Shown one piece after another: positions 1 through 8,871 of a DNA stretch of 64,000 nt (position 1 is its first letter; each line of letters starts with the position of its first letter). The DNA is from Corallibacter vietnamensis. Its GTDB lineage: Bacteria > Bacteroidota > Bacteroidia > Flavobacteriales > Flavobacteriaceae. A program made the translations under genes and the position numbers. A model generated the notes under the pieces. That model did no database searches. It saw only the letters and a program-made list of their open reading frames with translations, and was not told the DNA's origin. The stretch is taken from NCBI RefSeq assembly GCF_039537875.1, contig NZ_BAABBI010000004.1, forward strand, positions 49,891-113,890, written 5' to 3'.

Positions 1-399
1 CACATGACTTTCTACTTGGTTTTTTATAATACTTTTCTCTGCATCTAATGCACTATCACTTATCACCGAAAAAATATTAAAATCTCCTGTATTGCTAAAT
101 TTTGGCATTCTATTATTTTTTCTAAAATAATCTATCACCAAATTGTGAGATATGCGCATTACCCAAGGTAAAAATTTTCCTTCTTCATTATACTTCCCTA
201 ACTTTAAAGTTTTTATAACCTTAATAAAGGTATCCTGAAAAATATCTTCAGCAATATCTCTATCATAAACTTTTGAGTAAATAAAGCTATAAATACGTTG
301 CTTGTGTCTAGTTATAAGTGTTTCTAATGCCTTTTCATTACCTTTAAGGTAATTACTAACTAAAGTAGCGTCTGAGATAAGTTCGTTGTGCATAATCAT
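1..399 (-). CDS. RNA polymerase ECF sigma factor (3' end cut off by the window edge)
   Basis: This frame is open from an ATG at 399 (or 393, two codons in) leftward past base 1, so the C-terminus is missing. The visible 133 residues read as sigma-70 region 2: an N-terminal helix, then RHKQRIYSFIYSKVYDRDIAEDIFQ and DTFIKVIKTLKLGKYNEEG, followed by FLPWVMRISHNLVIDYFRK. This order of acidic, aromatic and basic blocks is typical of extracytoplasmic-function sigma factors, which direct RNA polymerase to a small regulon. Region 4 lies outside. No anti-sigma gene is visible because the 3' side is cut off. A strong promoter lies about 100 bases upstream, so a long leader is likely. Confidence 0.88.
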   Translation of the reverse strand, partial: MIMHNELISDATLVSNYLKGNEKALETLITRHKQRIYSFIYSKVYDRDIAEDIFQDTFIKVIKTLKLGKYNEEGKFLPWVMRISHNLVIDYFRKNNRMPKFSNTGDFNIFSVISDSALDAEKSIIKNQVESHV

Positions 400-501
400 T
401 ACTTTTTAACATAGATATACATCTATGGCTTGGGTTAAAAATGTCAAAAAAAGTAATTGTATGCTATAGGCTACTTATATGATTTTTAGATTTATATGAT
501 T

Positions 502-533
502 CAAATATAACAACATTCATTTCTAAAAAGCAA
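502..533 (-). promoter_or_regulatory. Bacteroidetes-type promoter of the sigma factor gene
   Basis: Read on the minus strand, TTG (531-533) is followed by 21 bases and then TATATTTG (502-509), which fits the TTG-N17-23-TAnnTTTG consensus of Bacteroidetes housekeeping promoters. The gene starts about 100 bases downstream. Confidence 0.65.
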
Positions 534-599
534 AAATTATTTAAAATTTTCTTAAAAAAAATGCTAATCTATCTATTTTTTAAGCTAATAATCTTGTAG

Positions 600-607
600 T
601 ATCTTTG
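600..607 (+). promoter_or_regulatory. -7 box of the first uvrA
   Basis: TATCTTTG, 23 bases before the ATG of uvrA, matches TAnnTTTG. No TTG is present at the expected -33 spacing, so only half of the promoter can be supported. Confidence 0.5.
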
Positions 608-630
608 CGCAATTATCTTCTATAATTACT

Positions 631-3411
631 ATGGCTACAAATATTTCTGAAGTAAACCCTAAAACCAATATTATCATTAAAGGTGCTAAACTGCACAACC
701 TTAAAAATATTGATGTTGTTATTCCTAGAAATAAATTAGTGGTTATTACTGGGCTTTCTGGTTCTGGTAAATCTAGTTTAGCTTTTGATACGTTATATGC
801 CGAAGGACAACGCCGGTATGTTGAAAGTTTATCTAGTTATGCGCGTCAGTTTTTAGGACGTCTTAATAAACCAAAAGTTGATTACATAAAAGGAATTGCT
901 CCTGCCATTGCCATAGAACAAAAAGTAAACTCTACAAATCCAAGATCTACAGTAGGTACGACTACAGAAATTTACGATTATTTAAAATTATTATTTGCTA
1001 GAATTGGTAAAACATACTCTCCAAAATCTGGTGACGAAGTAAAAAAAGATACGGTTGCAGATGTATTAGCTTTTGTTAAAACATTTACTGAAAGAGAAAA
1101 GCTACTACTACTCGCGCCTATTCATCTTGAAGAAGGTCGTACCATGCCTGAAAAATTAAAGGTCTTACAACAACAAGGTTATGCAAGAATACAAGTAAAC
1201 AATGAGGTTTTTAGAATTGAAGACGCCATAGATAAACCCCTTGAAAATGTGTTTCTTGTAGTTGATAGGATTATTACAAAAAACGAAGAAGATTTTTATA
1301 ACAGACTAGCTGACGCCATACAAACTGCCTTTTTTGAAGGTAAAGGCGAATGCTATATTGAACAGTTAAGTAACAATAAAAAACGTCATTTCAGTAACAA
1401 ATTTGAACTAGATGGTATAGATTTTTTAGAACCTAATATTCATCTATTTAGTTTTAACAACCCTTACGGAGCGTGTCCTAAATGCGAGGGTTATGGAGAT
1501 ATTATTGGTATTGATGAAGATTTAGTAATACCTAATACAGCGCTTTCTGTATATGAAAATGCTATTTTTCCTTGGCGCGGAGACAGTATGAGCTGGTACA
1601 GAGATATGCTTGTAAACAACTCTCATAAATTTGATTTCCCTATTCATAAACCCTATTTTGAGTTAAGCGAAAATCATAAACAACTTATTTGGGATGGCAA
1701 TGAGTTTTTTGAAGGTTTAAACAGTTTTTTTGCTGAATTAGAATCTAAAGCATACAAAATTCAAAATCGTGTTATGTTATCACGATACCGTGGTAAAACA
1801 AAATGTAAAGCCTGTCAAGGCAAGCGTTTACGCCCTGAAGCAAATTATGTGAAAATTGGTGGTAAAACCATTACCGATTTAGTAGACATGCCTTTAGATA
1901 AACTCATTACATTTTTTAAAAACCTGGAGTTAAACTCACACGAATTAAAAATTGCTGAACGCTTACTTAAAGAGATAAACAATCGTTTAAGCTATCTTGA
2001 AAATGTAGGTTTAAATTACTTAACACTAAACAGAAAATCAAACACGCTTTCTGGAGGTGAGAGTCAGCGTATTAACCTAGCTACCTCTTTAGGTAGTAGT
2101 TTAGTAGGTTCTATGTATATTCTTGACGAGCCTAGTATTGGCTTACACCCAAAAGACACCGAAAAACTTATAGATGTTTTAAAAGCATTACGAGATTTAG
2201 GAAACACCGTAATTGTTGTAGAGCATGATGAAGATATTATGCAGCATGCTGATGAAATCATAGATATTGGTCCAGAAGCAGGTACTTTTGGTGGTGAAGT
2301 TGTTGCCGCTGGTACATATAGCGATATGTTAGCATCAAACTCACTAACAGCGCAATACCTTAATGGTAATTTACAAATTGATGTTCCTAAAAAACGCCGT
2401 GTATCAAAATATCATATAGACATAATAGGCGCAAGAGAAAATAATTTACAAAACATTAATGTTACGCTTCCTCTTAATATGCTTACTGTTGTTACAGGTG
2501 TTTCTGGTAGCGGAAAAAGTACACTTATTAAAAAAATCGTGTATCCAGCGTTACAAAAAAAACTTACCGATTTTGGAGATAAACCAGGACAGTTTAGTGA
2601 ACTAAAAGGCAACTTTAGTAACATAAAGCATATAGAATTTGTAGATCAAAACCCTATTGGGAGATCTTCTCGTTCTAATCCAGTAACATATATTAAAGCT
2701 TATGATGATATCCGCTCGTTATTTGCTAGCCAAAAATTGAGTAAAATACGAAACTACCAAGCAAAACATTTCTCTTTTAATGTTGATGGTGGCCGCTGCG
2801 AAACTTGTAAAGGTGAAGGCGAAGTAACTATTGAAATGCAGTTTATGGCCGACGTTCACCTTACTTGTGAAACTTGTAATGGTAAAAGGTTTAAAAAGGA
2901 GGTTTTAGAAGTTACATTTCATGATAAATCTATTGATGATATTTTAAATATGACAATAGACGACGCCATAACGTTCTTCAACAATCACGATCAAAGTAAA
3001 ATACATAACAAGCTTAAGCCTTTACAAGATGTTGGTTTAGGCTACGTTACATTGGGGCAAAGTTCATCAACACTTTCTGGTGGTGAAGCGCAACGTATTA
3101 AGCTTGCATCATTTTTAGGAAAAGGTAGCAAAAGTGATAATGCGCTGTTTATCTTTGATGAACCTACAACTGGTCTACATTTTCATGACATTCAAAAGTT
3201 ATTAAAATCGTTTAATGCTTTAATTGAAAAAGGACACTCTATTATTGTTATCGAGCACAACCTAGAACTTATCAAATGTGCCGACTATATTATAGATCTA
3301 GGCCCTGAAGGAGGCGAAAACGGTGGTAAACTTATGGCTAGCGGAACTCCTGAAGAAATTGTTGCTAATGCAAATTCTATTACAGGTAGTTACCTTAAAG
3401 AAAAGCTCTAA
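631..3411 (+). CDS. uvrA: Excinuclease ABC subunit A (first UvrA paralogue)
   Basis: UvrA is the damage-sensing ATPase of nucleotide excision repair and loads UvrB on lesions. The 926-residue protein has two ABC modules: Walker A GLSGSGKSS at 41-49 and GVSGSGKST near 623, signatures LSGGESQR near 472 and LSGGEAQR near 813, and Walker B regions ILDEPSIGLHP and IFDEPTTGLHF. The insertion region used for UvrB binding (about 130-245) is present. The C-terminal zinc module CETC...CETC (from about 721) is intact. In the N-terminal zinc module the first cysteine pair is replaced by FSNKF near 252-256, leaving only CPKC (282-285). A second UvrA lies 12.5 kb downstream in the same orientation. The gene ends overlapping the convergent DUF3667 gene by 4 bases. 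Confidence 0.95.
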   Translation: MATNISEVNPKTNIIIKGAKLHNLKNIDVVIPRNKLVVITGLSGSGKSSLAFDTLYAEGQRRYVESLSSYARQFLGRLNKPKVDYIKGIAPAIAIEQKVNSTNPRSTVGTTTEIYDYLKLLFARIGKTYSPKSGDEVKKDTVADVLAFVKTFTEREKLLLLAPIHLEEGRTMPEKLKVLQQQGYARIQVNNEVFRIEDAIDKPLENVFLVVDRIITKNEEDFYNRLADAIQTAFFEGKGECYIEQLSNNKKRHFSNKFELDGIDFLEPNIHLFSFNNPYGACPKCEGYGDIIGIDEDLVIPNTALSVYENAIFPWRGDSMSWYRDMLVNNSHKFDFPIHKPYFELSENHKQLIWDGNEFFEGLNSFFAELESKAYKIQNRVMLSRYRGKTKCKACQGKRLRPEANYVKIGGKTITDLVDMPLDKLITFFKNLELNSHELKIAERLLKEINNRLSYLENVGLNYLTLNRKSNTLSGGESQRINLATSLGSSLVGSMYILDEPSIGLHPKDTEKLIDVLKALRDLGNTVIVVEHDEDIMQHADEIIDIGPEAGTFGGEVVAAGTYSDMLASNSLTAQYLNGNLQIDVPKKRRVSKYHIDIIGARENNLQNINVTLPLNMLTVVTGVSGSGKSTLIKKIVYPALQKKLTDFGDKPGQFSELKGNFSNIKHIEFVDQNPIGRSSRSNPVTYIKAYDDIRSLFASQKLSKIRNYQAKHFSFNVDGGRCETCKGEGEVTIEMQFMADVHLTCETCNGKRFKKEVLEVTFHDKSIDDILNMTIDDAITFFNNHDQSKIHNKLKPLQDVGLGYVTLGQSSSTLSGGEAQRIKLASFLGKGSKSDNALFIFDEPTTGLHFHDIQKLLKSFNALIEKGHSIIVIEHNLELIKCADYIIDLGPEGGENGGKLMASGTPEEIVANANSITGSYLKEKL

Positions 3412-4475
3412 TAATATAAAAAAGCAAAAAAGGCTAAAAAGAGTGTTATTGGAATAAGTATTGTAAAAAAACTTAATACAATAACATTACTTTTTACAAA
3501 GCTTATAAACCAGCCTTGTTCATAAAAACGTTTTAGGCCTATAAATAAGTATATAAAGGTAGATAACATAGTTAGTACTGTTATCCAAACAGGAAAATTT
3601 GACCATATAAAGTTACAGGCTACCAAAATGCTAAATACTGTAAATAGATAAGCAAAAAAGTAAAAGCTAAACACCAAATGATAGGCATAAGCTCCTTTTC
3701 TAAAATACATTAGCTTTAGTAACAATGCAAATATTGGTAGTAAAAAAAACATGGCTATCGGGATGGTATCATAAAAACGTTTTAGAATAGAACCGCCACT
3801 TTTATATTTATAAAATTTTAAAAACTGTTCATAAAATTTTCTTTTTAAATAACCCGCATCATCATCAAGGCCCATATGCTTATAAATAACTTGATCTGAA
3901 GCTCCTACTCGTAATAATGAATCTACCTCTGTTTGATTAAAACCAGCAAAATTATATGACCTTTTAGAACTTGAACTTGTTTTTATGATAGAGTCTAGCG
4001 ATTTTATTTCTGCATTTGTCAACTCTAAATCTTCATTGTTTTTTATATAAGGTGCCATATATTTCTTAAACTGAACAGAATCTAAAGGCTTTTGATACAT
4101 AGAGTCCATAACAACTTTAGCTCTTTCAAAATCTTTCTTAATAGAAGCATCAAAAAGAGTTGCTTGCTTATTTGCTATAAATGAAAACAAGAAGAAAAGT
4201 ACAACCGAAATAAACAAATACATTTGAGCCGGATGCAAATACAGCAAGCGCTTACCTTCTAAAAAACGCTTTGCCAAATACCCTGGTCTTGTCATTAACG
4301 GAATAAAGCTTTTAAAAAAACGTGCATCTACAGAAAAGTAGTTACTAATAGTATTACTAAACAGAATTCCCAGTGTTAATTCATCTTTAGATTTTTGTCC
4401 GCAATAAGGACAAAACTTATAAGTTACATCAAAAGATTTTTCACAGTTTTTACAAGTGTATTGGTTAGTTGGCAT
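3408..4475 (-). CDS. DUF3667-type zinc-ribbon membrane protein
   Basis: The N-terminus carries a zinc ribbon, CKNC...CPYCGQ, within the first 30 residues. The block VDARFFKSFIPLMTRPGYLAKRFLEGKRLLYLHP follows (broken here at its natural joints: 'PGYLAKRFLEGKR' is the family hallmark) and then several hydrophobic segments: one directly after it and about three in the C-terminal 110 residues. This matches the DUF3667 family of Bacteroidetes, whose function is unknown. The middle third is hydrophilic and rich in charged and serine residues. I chose the ATG at 4475 (MPTNQYTCKNC) because the ribbon begins right after it; an ATG at 4484 would add three residues. The stop codon overlaps the convergent uvrA stop by 4 bases. 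Confidence 0.8.
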   Translation of the reverse strand: MPTNQYTCKNCEKSFDVTYKFCPYCGQKSKDELTLGILFSNTISNYFSVDARFFKSFIPLMTRPGYLAKRFLEGKRLLYLHPAQMYLFISVVLFFLFSFIANKQATLFDASIKKDFERAKVVMDSMYQKPLDSVQFKKYMAPYIKNNEDLELTNAEIKSLDSIIKTSSSSKRSYNFAGFNQTEVDSLLRVGASDQVIYKHMGLDDDAGYLKRKFYEQFLKFYKYKSGGSILKRFYDTIPIAMFFLLPIFALLLKLMYFRKGAYAYHLVFSFYFFAYLFTVFSILVACNFIWSNFPVWITVLTMLSTFIYLFIGLKRFYEQGWFISFVKSNVIVLSFFTILIPITLFLAFFAFLYY

Positions 4476-4645
4476 AATCAGCATTGTTGGTACTCATAAA
4501 AGTATAAAAAAAAACCGTTCTTACAGACAACACAAATAGCTAACAATCAGCTTATTATTTTTTTGGCACGCAAATTGAAAAGAATAAAACAAATAGCGTA
4601 AGCCGAAAAGCTAATGAGTAGGCATCATCTAAAAACCTAAATATT

Positions 4646-5320
4646 ATGAAAAAACTAGGACTTTTATTTACAGCATTACTAATAGGATTGGTAACTGTAT
4701 CAGCAGCAGAAAAAACGTCTGAAAAATTGGTAAACAATTTAGAGATCAACACGCGCTATAATTATACACAACCAATAAGGTTTGTAGAGCGTGGTGTAGA
4801 ATTCTTAATCTTTCCTGACGGAAGTTTTGATTTTAACACGCATACCCAATCACCATACTATTCTGGTAATCTTTATTACAGAACATCTACAATTACAAGA
4901 CGTAGTTCTGTAAACAGAACATTTGGCGCTCCAAGAACTACGGTTATAAATCGTGTGCAATATTCTCAACCTAGAAATACTGGCGTACTTATAGAACATG
5001 ATACAGATGGTAAAGTAAGACGTATTGGTAATGTATTTATTAATTATGATAGAACAGGAAAAATAAAACGTGCAGGATCTGTTTATATGAGCTATAATCG
5101 TATTAATGGCTTATTATCTCAAGTAGGTGGTTTATATATACATTACAATAATTGGGGTCAGGTAATTAATACCAGCGGATTTATAAACCATACAAATAAT
5201 ACAACTTTTGGGTATAACTCACCGCAAAATGGCACAGTTTATGATACTAATAATTGGTATGACAGTGATGAAGATTTCTATTACTACAAACAGAACGGAA
5301 AAACACCAAGTAAAAAGTAG
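4646..5320 (+). CDS. Secreted protein of unknown function with short Tyr/Asn/Gly repeats
   Basis: A clear signal peptide (MKKLGLLFTALLIGLVTVSAA) precedes a 200-residue mature part. From about residue 118 the protein repeats a motif of the form (G/T)DGKVRRIGNVFINYD, then TGKIKRAGSVYMSYN, then LSQVGGLYIHYNNWGQV, about 18-20 residues per repeat, reminiscent of a small beta structure. The C-terminus is Tyr/Asp/Lys rich. I do not recognise a named family with certainty. It is transcribed alone and ends at a terminator shared with the convergent esterase gene. It is probably exported to the periplasm or the surface. Confidence 0.8.
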   Translation: MKKLGLLFTALLIGLVTVSAAEKTSEKLVNNLEINTRYNYTQPIRFVERGVEFLIFPDGSFDFNTHTQSPYYSGNLYYRTSTITRRSSVNRTFGAPRTTVINRVQYSQPRNTGVLIEHDTDGKVRRIGNVFINYDRTGKIKRAGSVYMSYNRINGLLSQVGGLYIHYNNWGQVINTSGFINHTNNTTFGYNSPQNGTVYDTNNWYDSDEDFYYYKQNGKTPSKK

Positions 5321-5354
5321 GTATTAGATTTAATATATTTTGTTAGTTAATTTG

Positions 5355-5403
5355 ATAAATCCCAGACAATCTTTTGATTAAGACTGTTTGGGATTTTGTT
5401 TTG
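5355..5403. terminator. Bidirectional terminator between convergent genes
   Basis: A 12-bp stem, AAATCCCAGACA (5357-5368) with TGTTTGGGATTT (5385-5396), has one G-T pair and a 16-base loop, with T-rich flanks on both strands. It lies between the secreted repeat protein and the esterase, whose genes converge here. Confidence 0.8.
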
Positions 5404-5424
5404 CATAAAGAAACAAACCTGTTT

Positions 5425-6240
5425 CTAATTATCATTTAGTGACCAAATAAGCGCTTTTTCTTTAGTAGCTCTAAAAATAGTATGGTGTTTCTCTTTTGGT
5501 TCATCAGCGTATTTCCATGTAAGTGTTTCTGGCGCATGGCTTATTAAGGCCTTTTCAACACTGCGAGTGTATTGCGAGATATCTTCAACACTAGAACCTG
5601 CAAACCAAAGTTTTAACTTTGTGTCAGGCAATTTAGAAAGTAACATTTCTGCATGGCTTGATAAATAATGATTATTCCACCAAAGCGACGGATCCATAGC
5701 GATGTAAAAATTAAATGCTGTTGGTTGCACAAAAAACGTTTCCATAACAAATAGTCCAGCAAGCGACTCTCCTATTATACCTTTTACTTTAGTAGTTCGG
5801 TAAATTGCGTTTATTTCAGGCATTAACTCTTCTGTAATAAATGCTCTAAAATTTTTAGCGCCATCTGTTATAGGACAATATTGTTTATCGTCTTCTGCTT
5901 CTGAAGCTCCTGTTAAATCTCTTCCGCGTTCTGTGTTCTCAATACCAACCAGTATAAACGGTGGTATTTTATTTTCTGATAACAGTTTGCTTAATGTATT
6001 AGCAATATGCGGAAAATCTTCTTTTACGCCTCCATCTGGCATATACAACACCGGAAAACTATCTGTTGATGTGTCATATCCTGGTGGTGTCCAAATATTA
6101 ATAATACGCGTTTCGTTTACATGTTTTGAAACAATTGTTATGGTATCATGATTTGGTACCGGATCACGATACGTAGCTTGCTTACTTTTACAGTTTACGA
6201 GCAAAACCAAAATACCAATAAATGCATATATTTTTTTCAT
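5425..6240 (-). CDS. Esterase lipoprotein (enterochelin-esterase/IroE-like alpha/beta hydrolase)
   Basis: The 271-residue protein starts with a lipoprotein signal and lipobox LLVNC (Cys17), so it is probably anchored in the membrane. The fold is that of putative serine esterases of the Fes/IroE/antigen-85 type: FPVLYMPDGG near 62-71, the nucleophile elbow GESLAG at 157-162 (Ser159), FNFYIAMDPSLWW after it, and a C-terminal histidine in KHHTIF (252-253). The acid residue is not obvious. Physiological substrates could be siderophore or carbohydrate esters, but the neighbours do not settle this. The next gene upstream on the same strand, a sugar O-acetyltransferase, is 63 bases away. Confidence 0.8.
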   Translation of the reverse strand: MKKIYAFIGILVLLVNCKSKQATYRDPVPNHDTITIVSKHVNETRIINIWTPPGYDTSTDSFPVLYMPDGGVKEDFPHIANTLSKLLSENKIPPFILVGIENTERGRDLTGASEAEDDKQYCPITDGAKNFRAFITEELMPEINAIYRTTKVKGIIGESLAGLFVMETFFVQPTAFNFYIAMDPSLWWNNHYLSSHAEMLLSKLPDTKLKLWFAGSSVEDISQYTRSVEKALISHAPETLTWKYADEPKEKHHTIFRATKEKALIWSLNDN

Positions 6241-6303
6241 AAGTCTATCTTTTAAGCTTACTTATTTATAAGAGAATCTCTTTATAGTTTATCACCCTAA
6301 AAA

Positions 6304-6876
6304 CTACAAAATTTTAATTACTTTACAAGGATTTCCATAAGCTAAAACATTGTCAGGCACATCTTTAGTCACTACACTTCCTGCTCCTATGGTTACATTA
6401 TTACCTATGGTGACTCCAGGAAAAATCACAGAGTTACCTCCTACCCAAACATTGTCTCCTATAGTTACAGGTTTTGTTGATGTCAGGTAGCGTGATGTAT
6501 TGCCTTCTGTAATGATTCTTTCTGAAGCTTTTAAAGGATGTGTTGCCGTGTAAATTTGTACATATGGTGCTATTAAACCGTTTTTTCCAATGGTTATTTT
6601 GTTATTGTCTAAAAACATACAATTGGTATTCACAAAGGTATTTGCGCCTATAGAAATATTCTTGCCATAGTCACAAAAAAAGGGTGTTTCAATCCAAACA
6701 TCAGGACCCTTATACTCAAAAAGAGCACGTAGTATGTCCTCTCGTGTTTCTGCTAATTCTGAATCTAAATTATTGTATTGTTTTAAAAGTTTTCTGGCAT
6801 TGTGGTACATAGCAATCAACTCTGGGTCTCTAGAATTGTAATGATCGCCATTTAGCATTTTTTCTTTTTCTGTCAC
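6304..6876 (-). CDS. Sugar O-acetyltransferase (maltose/galactoside acetyltransferase family)
   Basis: Length (190 residues) and organisation fit the Maa/LacA family: an N-terminal helical Mac domain (MTEKEKMLNGDHYNSRDPEL), then a left-handed beta helix built from hexapeptide repeats (IGANTFVNTNC, IGKNGLIAPYVQI, IGDNVWVGGNSVIFPGVTIG, IGAGSVVTKDVP). The histidine in TATHPL is the expected catalytic base that deprotonates the sugar hydroxyl for transfer from acetyl-CoA. The exact sugar acceptor cannot be read from the sequence. The protein should be cytoplasmic and trimeric. Confidence 0.9.
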   Translation of the reverse strand: MTEKEKMLNGDHYNSRDPELIAMYHNARKLLKQYNNLDSELAETREDILRALFEYKGPDVWIETPFFCDYGKNISIGANTFVNTNCMFLDNNKITIGKNGLIAPYVQIYTATHPLKASERIITEGNTSRYLTSTKPVTIGDNVWVGGNSVIFPGVTIGNNVTIGAGSVVTKDVPDNVLAYGNPCKVIKIL

Positions 6877-7035
6877 CTTATTATTAAAAATTTATTTATT
6901 TCTTATTTTTCTTCTATCACTGCAAGTAACTAGTTCTCTATTCATTAACAAGCAGGTTATTCTTGTTGCTTTGTTAATATCGGTGTATATTTTTTGAATT
7001 ATTATTATTCAAATCTTAATAATACGTTATTGGCA

Positions 7036-7422
7036 TTATATTTCATAAATCTCAATAGGCAAATTATCAGGATCACTAAAAAACGTAAATCGCTTTCCTG
7101 TAAACTCATCAATCCTGACAGGCTCTGAATCAACACCTCTTGATGCCAAAAAATCTCTTGTTCCATCAACATCGTTCACGCCAAATGATATATGGCGCAA
7201 GCCTGTTGCTTCAGGTCTTGATACGCGTTGTGGCGGATTTGGAAAAGAAAATAACTCAATCAGGTACACGCCGTTTAGTGATAAATCTAGCTTGTAGGAG
7301 TCTCGCTCTGCTCTATAAACTTCATGACTAATTTCAAATCCTAAAACCTCTGTATAAAAACGCTTTGATTTTTCATAATCTGAACAAATAATTGCAATAT
7401 GATGTAACCGTTCTATCTTCAT
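7036..7422 (-). CDS. VOC-family metalloenzyme, YaeR/GloA2 type
   Basis: A 128-residue glyoxalase-fold protein with the paired beta-alpha-beta-beta-beta modules: HHIAIICSDYEKSKRFYTEVLGF, then LRHISFGVNDVDGTRDFL. The run LNGVYLIELFSFPNPPQRVSRPEA closely follows the E. coli YaeR pattern. Metal ligands are probably His8, Glu58 (in YLIELF), His77 (in LRHISF) and the Glu of PIEIYE. YaeR is a lactoylglutathione-lyase-like protein whose substrate is not established, so the call stops at family level. Confidence 0.85.
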   Translation of the reverse strand: MKIERLHHIAIICSDYEKSKRFYTEVLGFEISHEVYRAERDSYKLDLSLNGVYLIELFSFPNPPQRVSRPEATGLRHISFGVNDVDGTRDFLASRGVDSEPVRIDEFTGKRFTFFSDPDNLPIEIYEI

Positions 7423-7593
7423 TTTTTTGTGCCTAGTTTCTTATTCTTAACTATTGTGGTTATTATTTACTACACCCGAAAGATAACGAACGTTTTTATA
7501 TTGGTTTATATGCTGTGGCCATTTGTTTGTTATTATTAGTAAGGTTGCCTAGATGTTGCATGCATACTGTATGAAATTCAGTACAGGATTGAG

Positions 7594-8705
7594 CATGACA
7601 AGTTTGTGGTGGTTAATCAGAACTTTGTGGTGGTCAATCAGAACTTTGCGGTGGTCAATCAGAACTTTGCGGTGGTCAATCAGAACTTTGTGGTGGTCAA
7701 TCAGAACTTTGCGGTGGTTAATCAGAACTTTGTGGTGGTCAATCAGAACTTTGCGGTGGTTAATCAGAACTTTGCGGTGGTTAATCAGAACTTTGCGGTG
7801 GTCAATCAGAACTTTGTGGTGGTCAATCAGAACTTTGCGGTGGTTAATCAGAACTTTGTGGTGGTCAATCAGAACTTTGCGGTGGTTAATCAGAACTTTG
7901 CGGTGGTTAATCAGAACTTTGCGGTGGTTAATCAGAACTTTGCGGTGGTCAATCAGAACTTTGTGGTGAGCAATCAGAACTTTGTACCAATCAATCAGAA
8001 CTTTGTACCACCTAATCAGAACTTTGTACCACCTAATCAGAACTTTGTACCAATCAATCAGAACTTTGTGGTGGTTAATCAGAACTTTGAGGTGGTCAAT
8101 CAGAACTTTGTGGTGGTCAATCAGAACTTTGTGGTGGTTAATCAGAACTTTGTGGTGGTCAATCAGAACTTTGTACCAGTCAATCAGAACTTTGTACCAC
8201 CTAATCAGAACTTTGTACCAATCAATCAGAACTCTGGAACGGTTAATCAGAACTCTGGAACGGTTAATCAGAACTCTGGAATGGCTAATTAGAACTCTGG
8301 AATGGTTAATCAGAACTCTGGAACGGTTAATCAGAAGTCTGGAATGGTTAATCAGAACTCTGGAATGGCTAATCAGAACTCTGGAACGGTTAATCAGAAC
8401 TCTGGAATGGTTAATCAGAACTCTGGAACGGTTAATCAGAACTCTGGAATGGTTAATCAGAACTCTGGAATGGTTAATCAGAACTCTGGAACGACTAATC
8501 AGAACTCTGGAATGGCTAATCAGAACTCTGGAACGACTAATCAGAACTCTGGAATGGCTAATCAGAACTCTGGAACGGTTAATCAGAACTCTGGAACGGT
8601 TAATCAGAAGTCTGGAACGGTTAATCAGAACTCTGGAATGGTTAATCAGAACTCTGGAATGGTTAATCAAAACTTTGTGGTGGTAACCAAAAGTTTGTAA
8701 TGGTT
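7594..8705. repeat. Minisatellite: 51 in-phase 21-bp units
   Basis: Units begin with the near-invariant AATCAGAAC and continue with a 12-base variable half. Units start at 7615 and then every 21 bases to 8665 with no insertion or deletion (checked at 7636, 7993, 8287, 8644). Degenerate half-units flank the array. Three variable halves form blocks: TTTGYGGTGGTY (units 0-16 and 21-25), TTTGTACCA followed by ATC, CCT or GTC (units 17-20 and 26-28), and TCTGGAAYGGYT (units 29-49). The last unit returns to the first type. Long reading frames cross it on both strands because 21 is a multiple of three. None has a ribosome-binding site or a proper start; they begin with TTG or GTG inside the repeat. 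I treat it as non-coding. Confidence 0.95.
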
Positions 8706-8724
8706 GATTAGGAGTAAGCGTGAA

Positions 8725-8860
8725 TTGGCAACGGTTTGGCTATGCGTAGTTCGGGATTAAAATGCACTTCACATTCAGTTTGCCGTTATGTTTTTTAATA
8801 TTCATTTACTTTAAGTTTAGCACCAAAACCCGCATTACGTATAGCCGTTGTTGTGGTGTC
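8725..8860 (-). repeat. Cassette-array site S0 (left end of array)
   Basis: The left arm (8727-8750, AACGG-TTTGGCTATGCGTAG) and right arm (8834-8853, TACGTATAGCCGTTGTTG) form an imperfect inverted repeat with GGCTATRCGTA in common and extra bases in the left arm. The site lies between the minisatellite and the stop codon of the PLD-like gene. Confidence 0.7.
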
Positions 8861-8871
8861 GTATTTTATTT

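Noticed and set aside
7549..8700. Several long reading frames (up to 373 codons) on both strands through the 21-bp repeats
   Set aside because: They exist because 21 is a multiple of three. All begin with TTG, GTG or an internal ATG of the repeat, have no ribosome-binding site, and show no synonymous bias.
7594..8705. CRISPR array
   Set aside because: Units are contiguous with no spacers, the period is 21 bases and no cas genes are near.
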